From NCBI GenBank assembly GCA_021733945.1, contig JAIPJX010000010.1:1-62296 (forward strand): DNA of 62,296 nt, read 5' to 3'. Of this stretch, positions 47,932 through 56,482 are shown piece after piece. This DNA is from Verrucomicrobiota bacterium (lineage in GTDB: Bacteria > Verrucomicrobiota > Verrucomicrobiia > Limisphaerales > SIBE01). The notes under the pieces were generated by a model. It ran no database searches and was not told the DNA's origin. It worked only from the letters and a program-made list of their open reading frames with translations. Position 1 is the stretch's first letter; every line of letters starts with the position of its first letter. Made by a program: the position numbers and the translations under genes.

Positions 47932-50819
47932 AGAGTCCCATGCGAACGGCACTGTGGGAATCAATGCTTGGACTATCGAATCACAACCGCGCAGGCCTTA
48001 TGCAACTATCAACCTTGGACCGCATTTTTGACACGGGAACTTCAGGCGGTTGCGCGTTCAATGCGCCGGCCAGATTCCTCGCTCGGTTTGCCGTCTGCGC
48101 CGGTGTGTGCCTCGGATGGCTCGCGGTTCCTCTTTTTGGTCAAGCCGCGGGGCCTCGGGATTTTGGTGATGCGCCTCCACCCTATCCAACGCTTGCGAAG
48201 GAAAACGGTGCGTCGCACGGGGTGGTTCAAGGGTTTCAACTTGGCAAACGTATTGATGGCGAACCGGACGGACAGCCGGACCAAGACGCGCTGGGAGACG
48301 ACGCGGCCACCGCCGGTGGTCCCGGCGACGAAGACGGTGTCACCTTCGCCGGAGGCCTTGTGCCCGGGCAAACTGCCGCCCTGCTGGTTGTGGCCTCGGA
48401 GGAGGGAATGCTGGACGCATGGATCGATTTTGAAGCGAATGGCAGCTGGGCGGAACCCGGTGATCAGATATTCCGGAGCCAGCCGTTGAAGCCGGGGAGC
48501 AACAGTCTAAACGTTGCGATTCCCCCGGGCGCGCATTCGGGGATGACGTTTGCGCGGTTTCGATTCAGCCGAAAGGGCGATTTGCCATTCACCGGATCAA
48601 ACCCGGACGGTGAAGTGGAGGATTACGCTGTAAAAATCGAAAAAGCACCGGATGCGGCGGACCTGATGATTGCAAAACGCGCCTCGCCGAACCCCGCGAT
48701 TGTCGGTGCCAACCTCACCTACACGCTTGTCGTCCAGAACAGGGGCCCCGTGCCCGCGAGCAATGTCATGGTCGTCGACACCTTGCCGCCGAACGTCACG
48801 TTCGTTTCGGCGAATTCGACCCAGGGAGGTTGCGTCCAAGTCGACGGGGTGGTCACCTGCGAGCTTGGCGGCATGGCGGTTGGTGCGACGGCGGACATCG
48901 CCATCATCGTGATTCCGAACAGCGCGATCCCTTTGACCAACACGGCCTGCGTGTCCGCTGCCGGTCGGCTTGCGGATGGTTCCGTCGCAGGTGTTGATTC
49001 CGATCCGAACCCCGACAACAACTGCGCCATGGTTGTCACGGAAGTCGCGCCCGGTCAGGGAACGCCGCCGTGCGATCGCACGAGCATGGGAACGGATTTC
49101 TGGCTTGTTTTCCCGGGCAATTACGCGCCCGATCCAACGAACCCGCCGCAGGTGACATTGTGTATTGTGGGGCCGGAGGGAACGACGGGACGTGTTGAAG
49201 TGCCTGGTCTGCCCGTTCCGTTCTCCGCGAATTTTGCGATTCCGGTTCCGACATCGGGCACGACAGCGAGTGTTACGGTCACGCTGCCTGCCACAACCGA
49301 CCTGCGTGACGTGAACGATCAGGTGGTGCCCAGGGGCGTGCATCTCAGGGCGTCGGCGGAAGTCGCCGTGTTTGGCATGAACTATGTGGAGTTCGCGGCC
49401 GAATCGTTTCTCGCGCTCCCGAAGTCCGCGTGGGGCAATGAATACATTGTACTCGGATATCAAAACGTCCAGCAGGACGCCCCGGAAATCAACGGCACCC
49501 AGTTCGCCGTGGTGGCCGGCGAAAACGACACGCTCGTGACCATCACGCCTTCGGTTGCGACCGGTTCGCATGCGGCTGGATTGCCATTCAGCATCTCGCT
49601 GCAGCAGGGCGACGCTTACCAGTTGAGGAATACAAACGCCTCGCCCGCCGATCTCTCCGGCACGATCATCACCGCCTCAAAACCGGTGGCGGTGTTTGGC
49701 GGCCATGGTTGCGCGAACATTCCGTCATCCACGACGTTCTTTTGCAATCCCCTGGTGGAGCAGCTTCTGCCGGTCAAGGCTTGGGGCGTTCAATTTGCGG
49801 CGCTTCCGCTCGCGTCACGACCCAATCACATCGTGCGCGTGCTCGCCGCGCGGGATGGCACGCTCGTGCAGATCAACGGCATTCCCGCCGCGGTCACGCT
49901 CAACCGCGGACAATGGTTTGAGTGGTTGCTGGCCGGTCCGGCATGGATCACCGCCGACAAACCGGTGTCCGCGGCCCAGTATTCGCCCAGCTCGGACTTC
50001 GACAACAATCCCGACGCCGATCCGTTTATGGTCACGCTTCCGCCCGTGGCTCTCTTCGGGACCGACCACACGTTCTACGTGCCGATGACCGGATTCACGA
50101 GCAACTATGTCAACGTTGTCCTCAGCGGCACGAGCGCGGCGAATCTTCAACTCGATGGTTCTCCGGTCGTCGGCTCGGCGAACCTTCTGTCCACCCACGC
50201 AATGGGCGGAGGCCTGGTCGGTTACCAGGTGAAAGCAGAACCGGGCGCTCATCGGATGACGGCGTCGTCCCCGTTCGCCGCCATTGTTTACGGTTACGAC
50301 GAATGGAATGCCTACGCGCATCCGGCGGGCATCGGGCCGGGGTGTGCGAAGGAACCCCCGAAAGAATGCCTGGTGGTCCATTGTCCGGGCGACATCGTTG
50401 TGCGGAACAGCACTGCTCCCAGGGGTACCATTGGCCAGACTGTGGATTTTGACGTGTCCGCGACCAATACCTGTGGCGGCGAGGTGATCGTCTCCTGCAA
50501 GCCCCCGTCGGGAAGTCTCTTTCCGTTCGGCACCACGGTCGTGAACTGCGAGGCCTGGGACCCGGCGGACCCGGCCGGCACCCGTGTGGCCTGCTCCTTC
50601 ACCGTCACCGTGAGGGCTGTCATTGCTGTCACCACATCATCGGGCTCGGGTGCGATCACCCTTTCCTGGCCGCTCGGTGCCACTCTGCAGGAAACCGCCG
50701 ATCTGATCGAACCCTTCAAGAATACGGCCGATGGAACGAGTCCCTACGTTGTGCAGCCGGCGCTGCCGGGAGCCGCCAGGCAGAGGTTTTTCCGCATTCT
50801 CACAAGCGAAGCACCGTGA
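47928..50819 (+). CDS. Secreted GEVED/DUF11/IgGFc-binding-like/HYR protein, coupled to the giant protein
   Basis: A 963-residue exported protein starting at GTG 47928, which overlaps the previous stop (GTGA). A Met at 47940 is the alternative start. The signal segment is long (hydrophobic FAVCAGVCLGWLAVPLFG, residues ~53-70). Domains: GEVED (DFGDAPPPYPTL to DGEVEDYAVKI, 78-237), DUF11 (DLMIAKRASPNPAIVGANLT, 245-354), a region like the IgGFc-binding N-terminal domain (TDFWLVFPGNYAPDP, LPKSAWGNEYIVLGY, 388-802), HYR (CPGDIVVRNST to CSFTVTV, 814-898) and a terminal module (ITLSWPLGATLQETADL to RFFRIL). These are cell-surface or adhesion modules. It should be made with the giant protein. Confidence 0.85.
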   Translation: MKSPMRTALWESMLGLSNHNRAGLMQLSTLDRIFDTGTSGGCAFNAPARFLARFAVCAGVCLGWLAVPLFGQAAGPRDFGDAPPPYPTLAKENGASHGVVQGFQLGKRIDGEPDGQPDQDALGDDAATAGGPGDEDGVTFAGGLVPGQTAALLVVASEEGMLDAWIDFEANGSWAEPGDQIFRSQPLKPGSNSLNVAIPPGAHSGMTFARFRFSRKGDLPFTGSNPDGEVEDYAVKIEKAPDAADLMIAKRASPNPAIVGANLTYTLVVQNRGPVPASNVMVVDTLPPNVTFVSANSTQGGCVQVDGVVTCELGGMAVGATADIAIIVIPNSAIPLTNTACVSAAGRLADGSVAGVDSDPNPDNNCAMVVTEVAPGQGTPPCDRTSMGTDFWLVFPGNYAPDPTNPPQVTLCIVGPEGTTGRVEVPGLPVPFSANFAIPVPTSGTTASVTVTLPATTDLRDVNDQVVPRGVHLRASAEVAVFGMNYVEFAAESFLALPKSAWGNEYIVLGYQNVQQDAPEINGTQFAVVAGENDTLVTITPSVATGSHAAGLPFSISLQQGDAYQLRNTNASPADLSGTIITASKPVAVFGGHGCANIPSSTTFFCNPLVEQLLPVKAWGVQFAALPLASRPNHIVRVLAARDGTLVQINGIPAAVTLNRGQWFEWLLAGPAWITADKPVSAAQYSPSSDFDNNPDADPFMVTLPPVALFGTDHTFYVPMTGFTSNYVNVVLSGTSAANLQLDGSPVVGSANLLSTHAMGGGLVGYQVKAEPGAHRMTASSPFAAIVYGYDEWNAYAHPAGIGPGCAKEPPKECLVVHCPGDIVVRNSTAPRGTIGQTVDFDVSATNTCGGEVIVSCKPPSGSLFPFGTTVVNCEAWDPADPAGTRVACSFTVTVRAVIAVTTSSGSGAITLSWPLGATLQETADLIEPFKNTADGTSPYVVQPALPGAARQRFFRILTSEAP

Positions 50820-50916
50820 AAGCAGAGGTTGAGAATGGGGGGCAGGCTCGATGCGTCGATCCCGGCGATCCGTGGCGAAGGAGGTGTGCCATGGCCTGTG
50901 CTGGATGCGGGCGGAA

Positions 50917-52212
50917 TCAACCTGGGTGCTGTTTTCCGGGGGAGGTTGTCCGGGGGCGGGAGAGGACCCAGCCCAGAAAGGGCAGGAGGATCGTGAGCAG
51001 CCCGATCAGGCTTTCCCTGGGTCGCTGGATGATCGAAAGGACCGTGGTGGTGCTCACACCGGCAAGGAACAAGTAAGGAACCCAGGGCCAGCCAGGCACG
51101 GGCAGGTGCGTTTGTTCGCGGCGTTTGAGAAGGATCAAACCCGCCACCGTCGCGGCGGTGCTGATGCCCAGGGTGAAACTGATGTAGGTGAGCAGCTTGT
51201 CGTAGGTCAGGGTCCAGAGCAGGAGCCAGGCGATGGTTGCCTGGAACAGGATCGCGGATCGGGGTGGGGCTCCGGTGGAACGAAGGAACCCCGGAAGCCA
51301 TCCGTCGTCCGCCATGCGGGCGCAGATCCTGGGGCCGGCCATGAGCAGGGAGGAAGCCGAGGTTGCCAGGGCGAGGGTGATCAGAAAGGAGGTTGCTTCG
51401 GACCAGGCGGAACCGCCCAGCGCACGGGAAGCGATTCGCGCGATGTCGAGTTTGCCTGCCAATTGGTCGATCGGGGCGCTGAAAACAAAGGCGGCGTTCA
51501 AGCCCAGGTAGAGGAGCGTCACGAGTCCGGTTCCCAGGATCAACGATCGCGGCAGGTTCCCTGCCGGATTTCGGATTTCTCCACCGATGTAGATCGCCGC
51601 ATTCCATCCCGCGTAACTGAACGAGACCCACATCAGCGAGACCCCGAATACGGAAACCGGCACGGGGGTGTGCGGCACGTTTTCGAGCGTCGGGAGCCGG
51701 GTGAACGCCAGGGTGATGAACAGCGCGATCAGGGCGAGCTTTACCAGCACGACCGTGTTCTGGAACCAGGCACCCCAGCGCACGTGTGTCGAATGAACCG
51801 TCGCGAAGAGTAGGATGAGCAGCGTCCCGGTGATCTGCCGGGACACGGAGGGGAACCAGGTCTGCAGGTACTCGCCGAATCCGTATGCCGCCATCGCCAG
51901 GGGCGCGCTGAAGCCGGCGAGCAGGGAGATCCATCCCGCCATGTATCCCGCCGCCGGGTGCACGGTTTTGGATAGAAACAGGTATTCGCCTCCGGACTCG
52001 GGAATATGCCGTGCGAGGGATCCGTAGCTCAAGGCACCCAGCATCGCGATGATGCCACCCAGCACCCACACCAGGAGGACCGCATGGGGGGAACCGAGAT
52101 CCGCGAGCAGGAATCCGCTCGTGGTGAACACACCCACTCCGATCATGTTCGCCACCACCAGCGCGGTGGCGCTCAGCAGGCCGAGCTCGCGCCGATTGGG
52201 TTCGGTGCTCAC
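50917..52212 (-). CDS. APC-family amino acid permease
   Basis: A 431-residue inner-membrane transporter with about 12 predicted helices. Signature stretches: SATALVVANMIGVGVFTTSG in TM1 with the GIG-like unwound region, ESGGEYLFLSKTVHPAAGYM in TM3, and FSYAGWNAAIYIGGEIRNPAGNLPRS in TM6, all typical of the amino acid-polyamine-organocation superfamily. The start is GTG 52212, 6 bp after the stop of the exported methyltransferase gene on the same strand, so the two are likely co-expressed. The substrate cannot be assigned from sequence. The long open frame that reaches further on another frame is a shadow. Confidence 0.9.
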   Translation of the reverse strand: MSTEPNRRELGLLSATALVVANMIGVGVFTTSGFLLADLGSPHAVLLVWVLGGIIAMLGALSYGSLARHIPESGGEYLFLSKTVHPAAGYMAGWISLLAGFSAPLAMAAYGFGEYLQTWFPSVSRQITGTLLILLFATVHSTHVRWGAWFQNTVVLVKLALIALFITLAFTRLPTLENVPHTPVPVSVFGVSLMWVSFSYAGWNAAIYIGGEIRNPAGNLPRSLILGTGLVTLLYLGLNAAFVFSAPIDQLAGKLDIARIASRALGGSAWSEATSFLITLALATSASSLLMAGPRICARMADDGWLPGFLRSTGAPPRSAILFQATIAWLLLWTLTYDKLLTYISFTLGISTAATVAGLILLKRREQTHLPVPGWPWVPYLFLAGVSTTTVLSIIQRPRESLIGLLTILLPFLGWVLSRPRTTSPGKQHPG

Positions 52213-52218
52213 GGCACG

Positions 52219-52929
52219 TTACTTCGCGCGTTTGCGGAAACGGATCACGTAGTTGTCCTTGAGTAACGAATCTTCCCTGATCTTTTCGAAGCCCGCCTTT
52301 TCGATCTCCGCCGTGAAAACCTCTTGTCCGGCGCGCACATGGCTGAGTGTCCACTCGGAGGTTTGGCCGGGAATGCGTTTGAACTCGACCATCATGAACT
52401 CTCCTCCGGGGCGGAGGGCGCGGTGGATCGATGCAAGCGAACTCTGGGGGTATTCGAAGTGGTGGTACACATCGCACAGGAACGCCAGGTCGATGGAGTT
52501 CTCCGGTAGTTCGATCGAACGTTCGGTGCACAACTGGGTTTTGAGGTTCGTGATGCCCGCTTCTTGCGCCCGCTTTTCGATGAGGGCAAGAAACTCCTTC
52601 ACGATGTCCACGGCGTGAACGGTTCCGTTGGCACCGACCTCCTCGGCGAACATCAGCGTGAACAGGCCGGTGCCCGAGCCGATGTCGGCGACCACCATGC
52701 CCGGCCGGATCGCCGCCGCTTTCACAATCTCCTGCCGGTGATCGTAGATTTCGCGTCCCTCCTTTTCAAATCGTTCCACCCACTGGGTCACGTTGGTCTG
52801 GGGCTTGAGATAGGAGTCGTTGATCCCCGGGTTCACACTGTTCTCTTGTTGAGCCCAAAGCGGCAGGGCAAAACTGGCGATTACCGCAAATCGGGCGGCG
52901 TTGCGAAGGAGGCATTGAAATTGGATCAT
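52219..52929 (-). CDS. Exported class I SAM-dependent methyltransferase
   Basis: A 236-residue methyltransferase with an N-terminal signal peptide (FAVIASFALPLWAQ, likely cut after WAQ). Its fold is the Methyltransf_11/25 type: GMVVADIGSGTGLFTLMFAEE for motif I, VHAVDIVKEF for motif II, SIDLAFLCDVYHHFEYP for motif IV and LRPGGEFMMVEFKRI for motif V. The predicted secretion is odd because SAM is a cytosolic cofactor. ATG 52929 starts exactly at the signal peptide; an upstream extension is not family sequence. It is divergent from the cyclase gene (193 bp apart) and followed by the permease. Confidence 0.85.
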   Translation of the reverse strand: MIQFQCLLRNAARFAVIASFALPLWAQQENSVNPGINDSYLKPQTNVTQWVERFEKEGREIYDHRQEIVKAAAIRPGMVVADIGSGTGLFTLMFAEEVGANGTVHAVDIVKEFLALIEKRAQEAGITNLKTQLCTERSIELPENSIDLAFLCDVYHHFEYPQSSLASIHRALRPGGEFMMVEFKRIPGQTSEWTLSHVRAGQEVFTAEIEKAGFEKIREDSLLKDNYVIRFRKRAK

Positions 52930-53122
52930 GATGCCCCGGAATCTAAGGCTGCTGGCAGGTGTTGTCGAGTGGGGACTCGCTGGTTGCCATCGCGCGAACT
53001 GCGCCTCGGGCGATCTTCTTCGCAGACATCTTCTTCGAACATTGTTGATCCGCAGCACGAGATCTGGCAAGAGTTGGGAATGCGTTTTTTCACACTGATC
53101 CGTCGCGGACGTTCCTGAAAGC

Positions 53123-54205
53123 ATGACTCAAAAAAACATTCGGTCGGTTGCGCGGCTTTATCTTCGAATGATCCTGCTGTGGATCGTCGCGATGATGCTG
53201 TTTATGTTCATCCGGAACTACGGGGTGGACAAGGCCGGGCTCGAGAAGGTGATCCGGGAGCTGGGGTCGCGTGAACTGCTCCTGATGTGCACGGCGATCG
53301 GCACCATGGCGGGCACGGTGTTTGCCACTGTGGAACTGATTTTTGAGCGTCCGTATTTTCAGAAACATTCCTACAGCTGGATTCTGGCGGGCAAACTTCT
53401 GTTTTTCTTTTTCACGGTCAAGATCATGATGGCCTTTGGAATTACTCTGGCCACCACCTTGAACGGAGCTTCGGGGGATACCCAGGACGCCATGAGGATG
53501 CTTCAGAGCAAGACGTACTGGGTTTTGTTTGTCTATTTCGTGCTTGCGGCCGCCCTGTTTTCCTTCGTTGGCATGGTCAGCCAGAAATTCGGTCCGGGTG
53601 TGCTCTGGAACATGTTCATCGGGAAATACCGAAATCCGCGGGAGGAGCTGCGCGTGTTTATGTTCCTGGATCTGAAGGCTTCGACAACCATCGCGGAAAA
53701 ACTGGGGCACATCAAGTTCAGTCAATTGATCCAGAATTGTTTTGCGGATCTCACTCCGGTGATCACCAGACACAAGGTGCAGATTTATCAGTATGTCGGT
53801 GACGAGGCGGTCCTGAGCTGGTCCCTCGAAAACGGCTTTGAGGATAATCATTGCATTCATTCTTACTTCGATTTCATGGACGTCTTGGAGGCGCGGGCGG
53901 AGGATTACCTCCGGAAATACGGCGTGCAGCCGGTGTTCAAGGCCGGGGTGCATCTTGGGAAGGTGATCGTGGCGGAGGTTGGATTGATCAAGCGTGAAAT
54001 TGCGTACCACGGGGATGTGCTCAATACAACCGCCCGGATACAGAGCCGATGCAACGAGCTGAAACAGCAATTGCTGGTTTCGGACGATTTGTTGCATTGC
54101 CTGCGCCCGGATGACCGAATCCAGAGCCATCCTCTGGGAGAGGAACTGCTGAAGGGCAAGGAGCAGAAGGTCACCATTTACGGCGTCACACGGGAACGGG
54201 CGTGA
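53123..54205 (+). CDS. Membrane-bound class III adenylate/guanylate cyclase
   Basis: A 360-residue protein with four hydrophobic helices in the first ~155 residues (LRMILLWIVAMMLFMFI; LLLMCTAIGTMAGTVFATV; LLFFFFTVKIMMAFGITLA; WVLFVYFVLAAALFSFVG) and a C-terminal catalytic domain (~176-355). The metal-binding aspartates are in VFMFLDLKASTTIAEKLG and in YQYVGDEAVLSW, followed by AYHGDVLNTTARIQSRC with the transition-state Asn/Arg region. Substrate choice (ATP or GTP) is not clear from visible residues. It would make a second messenger in response to a membrane signal. It stands alone, with repeat DNA behind it and divergent from the methyltransferase-permease unit. Confidence 0.88.
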   Translation: MTQKNIRSVARLYLRMILLWIVAMMLFMFIRNYGVDKAGLEKVIRELGSRELLLMCTAIGTMAGTVFATVELIFERPYFQKHSYSWILAGKLLFFFFTVKIMMAFGITLATTLNGASGDTQDAMRMLQSKTYWVLFVYFVLAAALFSFVGMVSQKFGPGVLWNMFIGKYRNPREELRVFMFLDLKASTTIAEKLGHIKFSQLIQNCFADLTPVITRHKVQIYQYVGDEAVLSWSLENGFEDNHCIHSYFDFMDVLEARAEDYLRKYGVQPVFKAGVHLGKVIVAEVGLIKREIAYHGDVLNTTARIQSRCNELKQQLLVSDDLLHCLRPDDRIQSHPLGEELLKGKEQKVTIYGVTRERA

Positions 54206-54219
54206 GCCTGCGAGTCCCA

Positions 54220-54826
54220 CTGCCTTCGTGTAAGGGGCGGAGATGTCCTCGTTGAGGATTTCGAGGTTCCTCATGGCTTGCAGTTGAACGGATTGGGATC
54301 CTGATGGGGAGTGTGTGGATTTGCGTTTTTGGGCACGACCAAAGCGGCGTCGACGCTGCGCTCTGCCGCGCGCACTCCAAAACACCGTCGTCCTTCCGAC
54401 GCCATGACTTGGAATGCATCCCCATTGCAGACACGAATCCCCTGGTTCACCCAAACCCGTCGCCCTGTGGAGGGTGGAGTCGGTCGCGCTGCGACCGACA
54501 GTGCCTCGCACCGCGAGGCACGCGACCTGATGAGTTACACCACCCAACGGGTTTACTCCACTCGTGGGGATGCTCCGGTCTTTGCCAGGTTCGCGACAGC
54601 GTCGTGGACTGCGGCAGTCCCCTGCCGCTTTTGGATCTGCCGACGCGCTGGACTGCGCCGACGCCGCTTTGGGGATACCTAAACAACACCGTCCTTCCCG
54701 TATGTTCCGGTGAAAAATGAGGCGATCCCGATTTGGTATCCACTGCTCCAGCCGCGAGGCAGACATCCGTACCAAACGCCCGCCCGGTTTCCGAATCCCT
54801 TAAACTACTGGTGGTAGGGCGAAGCG
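54220..54826. repeat. Composite intergenic repeat, locus 2, first tandem copy
   Basis: A 607-bp unit starting just after the cyclase stop, beginning CTGCCTTCG and ending GGTGGTAGGGCGAAGCG. It is highly similar to the next unit at 54927-55546. It contains the 50-bp core at 54337-54386 also found at 11316-11365. Several inner hairpins are visible, for example around GACTGCGGCAG and GTGCCTCGC. Confidence 0.88.
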
Positions 54827-54926
54827 TCTCGCTGAGCCGGGGTTGATCGGGAGGGTGGGCTGCAGTGGAAGCTCACCGGGACGGTTCGCGCTACCTCCCC
54901 CCAAAACGACGGTGGGGCGAAGCCCT

Positions 54927-55546
54927 CTGCCTTCGTTCAAGGGGCCGGAGATGTCCTGGTTGAGGATTTCGAGGTTCCTCATGGCTTGGAGTTGAACGGA
55001 TTGGGACCCTGATGGGAGTGAGTGGGTTTGCGTTTTTGGGCACGACCAAAGCGGCGTCGACGCTGCGCTCTGCCGCGCGCACTCCAAAACACCGTTGTTC
55101 TTCCGGCGCCATGCCTTGGAATGCATCCCCATTCCAGCCACGAATCCCATCGTTCGCCCAAACCCGCCGCCCTGTGGAGGGTGGAGTCTGTCGCGCTGCG
55201 ACCGACAGTGCCTCGCACCGCGAGGCATACCACCTGATGAGTTACACCACCCAACGGGTTTACTCCACTCGTGGGGATGCTCCGGTCTTTGACAGGTTCG
55301 CGACAGCGTCGTGGACTGCGGCAGTCCTCTGCCGCTTTTGGATCTGCCGACGCGCTGGACTGCGGCAGTGGACTGCGCCGACGCCGCTTTGGGGATACCT
55401 AAACAACACGGTCCTTCCCGTACGTTCCGGTGAAAAATGAGGCGATCCCGATTTGGTATCCACTGCTCCAGCCGCGAGGCAGACATCCGTACCAAACGCC
55501 CGCCCGGTTTCCGAATCCCTTAAACTACTGGTGGTAGGGCGAAGCG
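54927..55546. repeat. Composite intergenic repeat, locus 2, second tandem copy
   Basis: A 620-bp direct repeat of the preceding unit, offset by about 707-720 bp. A 13-bp insertion (an extra TGGACTGCGGCAG-like unit near 55365) and scattered substitutions distinguish it. It carries the 50-bp core at 55044-55093. Frames that stay open in both copies look like repeat artefacts. Confidence 0.88.
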
Positions 55547-55547
55547 C

Positions 55548-55669
55548 ACTGCCATTCGTTTAAGCTATTCGGAGGGTAGGGCGAATCCGTCCCGGTGAGC
55601 CGACAAGCGGTTGAGCGGCTCAGCGAGGACGCTTCGCCCTACCATTTCAGTTCTTAAACTAATGGCAGT
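55548..55669. repeat. Inverted-repeat element (ACTGCCATTCG ends), copy 1
   Basis: A 122-bp element whose ends are ACTGCCATTCGTTTAAG and TTAAACTAATGGCAGT, with inner arms TAGGGCGAA and TTCGCCCTA. About 90 bp match, in reverse orientation, the left part of 62068-62293. It lies between the composite repeats and the isoaspartyl methyltransferase gene and has no coding content. Confidence 0.85.
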
Positions 55670-55699
55670 GCTGCGAGCTCTGTGCGGGTGCCGGGCGAT

Positions 55700-56425
55700 T
55701 CAGTCGGATTCGGCGACACCGGTCATTGGAACGAACAGAACGGGGAGCACGGCGTTGCTCTGAATCTTGCCGGCCCGTTTCTCGAGGACGTACAGAAGCT
55801 GGTTGCCCCCGGGTCCCACCGGGATGATCATGCGCCCTCCCTCTTTGAGTTGGGCAACCAGCGGTTCGGGGACCTGTTCCGGGGCGCACGTCACGATGAT
55901 CGAGTCGAAGGGTGCCGCTTCGGGCCATCCCTCGTAGCCGTCCCCGATCCGGACATGGACATTGTCGTAGCCGAGGTTCCTCAGGGTTTCGGCCGCGTGT
56001 TTGCCGAGGGGTTCGATGATTTCGATGGAGTAGACTTCGCTGACGAGGCCCGCGAGCACGGCGGCCTGATAGCCTGAGCCGGTGCCGATTTCAAGCACCC
56101 GATCGGTGTTTCGGGGAGCGAGTTGTTCGGTCATGAAGGCCACCATGAATGGCTGGGAGATGGTCTGTCCGTAGCCGATCGGCAGGGGATGATCGCCGTA
56201 GGCCTCCGTCCGGAGGAGTCTGGGGACAAATTTGTGGCGCGGCACGCTCGCCATCGCCGCCAGGACCCGCTTGTCGGAGATGTTTCGATCCGGACCTGTG
56301 AGTTGCACCTTCACCATTCTCTCCCGGAGAGCTGTCTGGTGTTCTTCGGATGCGGGTTCCGGAGCGGACCCGCATCCTGTGCTCGCCAACCATGCCAGGA
56401 TGACAGAAGCGACCAACCAGCTCAT
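55700..56425 (-). CDS. Exported protein-L-isoaspartate O-methyltransferase
   Basis: A 241-residue PCMT that methylates isoaspartyl residues in damaged proteins. It has an N-terminal secretion or lipoprotein signal ([17 protein letters not shown]), which cytosolic PCMTs lack. Family motifs: [41 protein letters not shown] (SAM loop), [13 protein letters not shown], and [17 protein letters not shown]. The Cys could be lipid-modified, although the lipobox is not perfect. Start ATG 56425 sits right before the signal. It follows smc by 57 bp on the same strand and is likely co-transcribed with it. Confidence 0.88.
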   Translation of the reverse strand: MSWLVASVILAWLASTGCGSAPEPASEEHQTALRERMVKVQLTGPDRNISDKRVLAAMASVPRHKFVPRLLRTEAYGDHPLPIGYGQTISQPFMVAFMTEQLAPRNTDRVLEIGTGSGYQAAVLAGLVSEVYSIEIIEPLGKHAAETLRNLGYDNVHVRIGDGYEGWPEAAPFDSIIVTCAPEQVPEPLVAQLKEGGRMIIPVGPGGNQLLYVLEKRAGKIQSNAVLPVLFVPMTGVAESD

Positions 56426-56482
56426 CCGCCCAATGTACGACAGGGAGCACGAATCCGCCACTCGCGCCGTTGTCCGAGGAGG

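Noticed and set aside
53090-54775. Minus-strand frame of 561 codons across the cyclase and repeat DNA (and a similar one at 54800-55495)
   Set aside because: Openness comes from antisense cyclase sequence and the tandem repeat. The peptides look alike only because the DNA is duplicated.
54220-55546. Tandem repeats considered as a pair of insertion sequences
   Set aside because: No transposase frame, no clear terminal inverted repeats on the units, and no target duplication that I could see.
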